Of a DNA stretch of 64,000 nucleotides, positions 63,851-64,000 are shown in pieces (the stretch's first letter is position 1; each line of letters starts with the position of its first letter). The stretch spans positions 4,237,001-4,301,000 of the forward strand of contig NZ_LR824569.1 of NCBI RefSeq assembly GCF_903969135.1, given 5' to 3'. Origin of the DNA: Chryseobacterium sp. JV274 (lineage in GTDB: Bacteria > Bacteroidota > Bacteroidia > Flavobacteriales > Weeksellaceae). Position numbers and translations under genes: made by a program. The notes under the pieces were generated by a model that saw only the letters and a list, made by a program, of their open reading frames with translations, had not been told where the DNA came from and searched no databases.

Positions 63851-64000
63851 TATGGATCAATTCTGAAAAATATTTTTTTAAACGCTCAATTTAATTAAAA
63901 ATTTTAGCATAAAAAATACCTGAATTTAGGTAGAAAAAATTACTGATTTTTCAGGATTGATAGACATAAGTGATGCTCATAGCTTTGCAATCAAATCATG

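Overview
The window reads as a chromosomal segment of a flavobacterium of the Weeksellaceae type, most likely Chryseobacterium or a close relative. The evidence is the low GC content, A-rich sequence in place of Shine-Dalgarno sites, several promoters of the Bacteroidetes form (TTTG, then about 19-20 bases, then TAnnTTTG), a type IX secretion C-terminal sorting domain, FISUMP-type domains, and the gene order parA-parB-DUF5683-dapB-lepB. The genus is an inference from protein style, since no search was possible.

Layout. Positions 1-4663 (minus strand) hold a truncated DEAD-box helicase, a small outer-membrane barrel, a DUF6438 lipoprotein and the hpt-adk-obgE group. At 5062-6651 is an ABC-F ribosome-protection-type ATPase behind a structured leader. 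A three-gene minus-strand group (P-loop protein, lipase-like hydrolase, secreted unknown) follows, then purA. From 11.2 to 17.1 kb comes a core block: TonB-like transducer, parA, parB, DUF5683, dapB, lepB. From 17.2 to 20.9 kb are a WbqC protein, a secreted subtilase, a lipocalin-like lipoprotein and an OmpA-family lipoprotein.

At 20.98-24.50 kb four tightly coupled genes match the decaprenyl-phosphoryl-arabinose route: phosphoribosyl transfer to polyprenyl phosphate, a HAD phosphatase, and a DprE1/DprE2-like epimerase pair. This predicts a lipid-linked D-arabinofuranose donor in a Gram-negative. A PrcB-like lipoprotein, a cysteine desulfurase and thioredoxin follow.

Four identical tRNA-Asp genes in tandem (26.70-27.09 kb) open a roughly 17-kb Wzx/Wzy-type polysaccharide locus (27.4-43.7 kb). 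It encodes a 4,6-dehydratase, Wza-type export protein, Wzc-type tyrosine kinase, UDP-HexNAc epimerase and dehydrogenase, flippase, pyruvyltransferase, three glycosyltransferases, a polymerase and a beta-helix lipoprotein. A fifth identical tRNA-Asp in the same orientation, with matching upstream spacer and a decayed tRNA 3' end, closes it. The locus is thus bounded by direct repeats and looks like an exchangeable island. No initiating sugar-phosphate transferase is present.

From 44.4 to 64 kb: a 1568-residue secreted FISUMP protein with a type IX sorting signal, an HxlR-type regulator, a TonB-dependent receptor paired with a secreted PI-PLC-like enzyme beside a membrane-bound AraC regulator, two small envelope genes, an L,D-transpeptidase lipoprotein, a PDZ-aspartyl protease coupled to a membrane protein, a carboxylesterase, a small lipoprotein, and a two-component system (TPR histidine kinase and NarL-type regulator).
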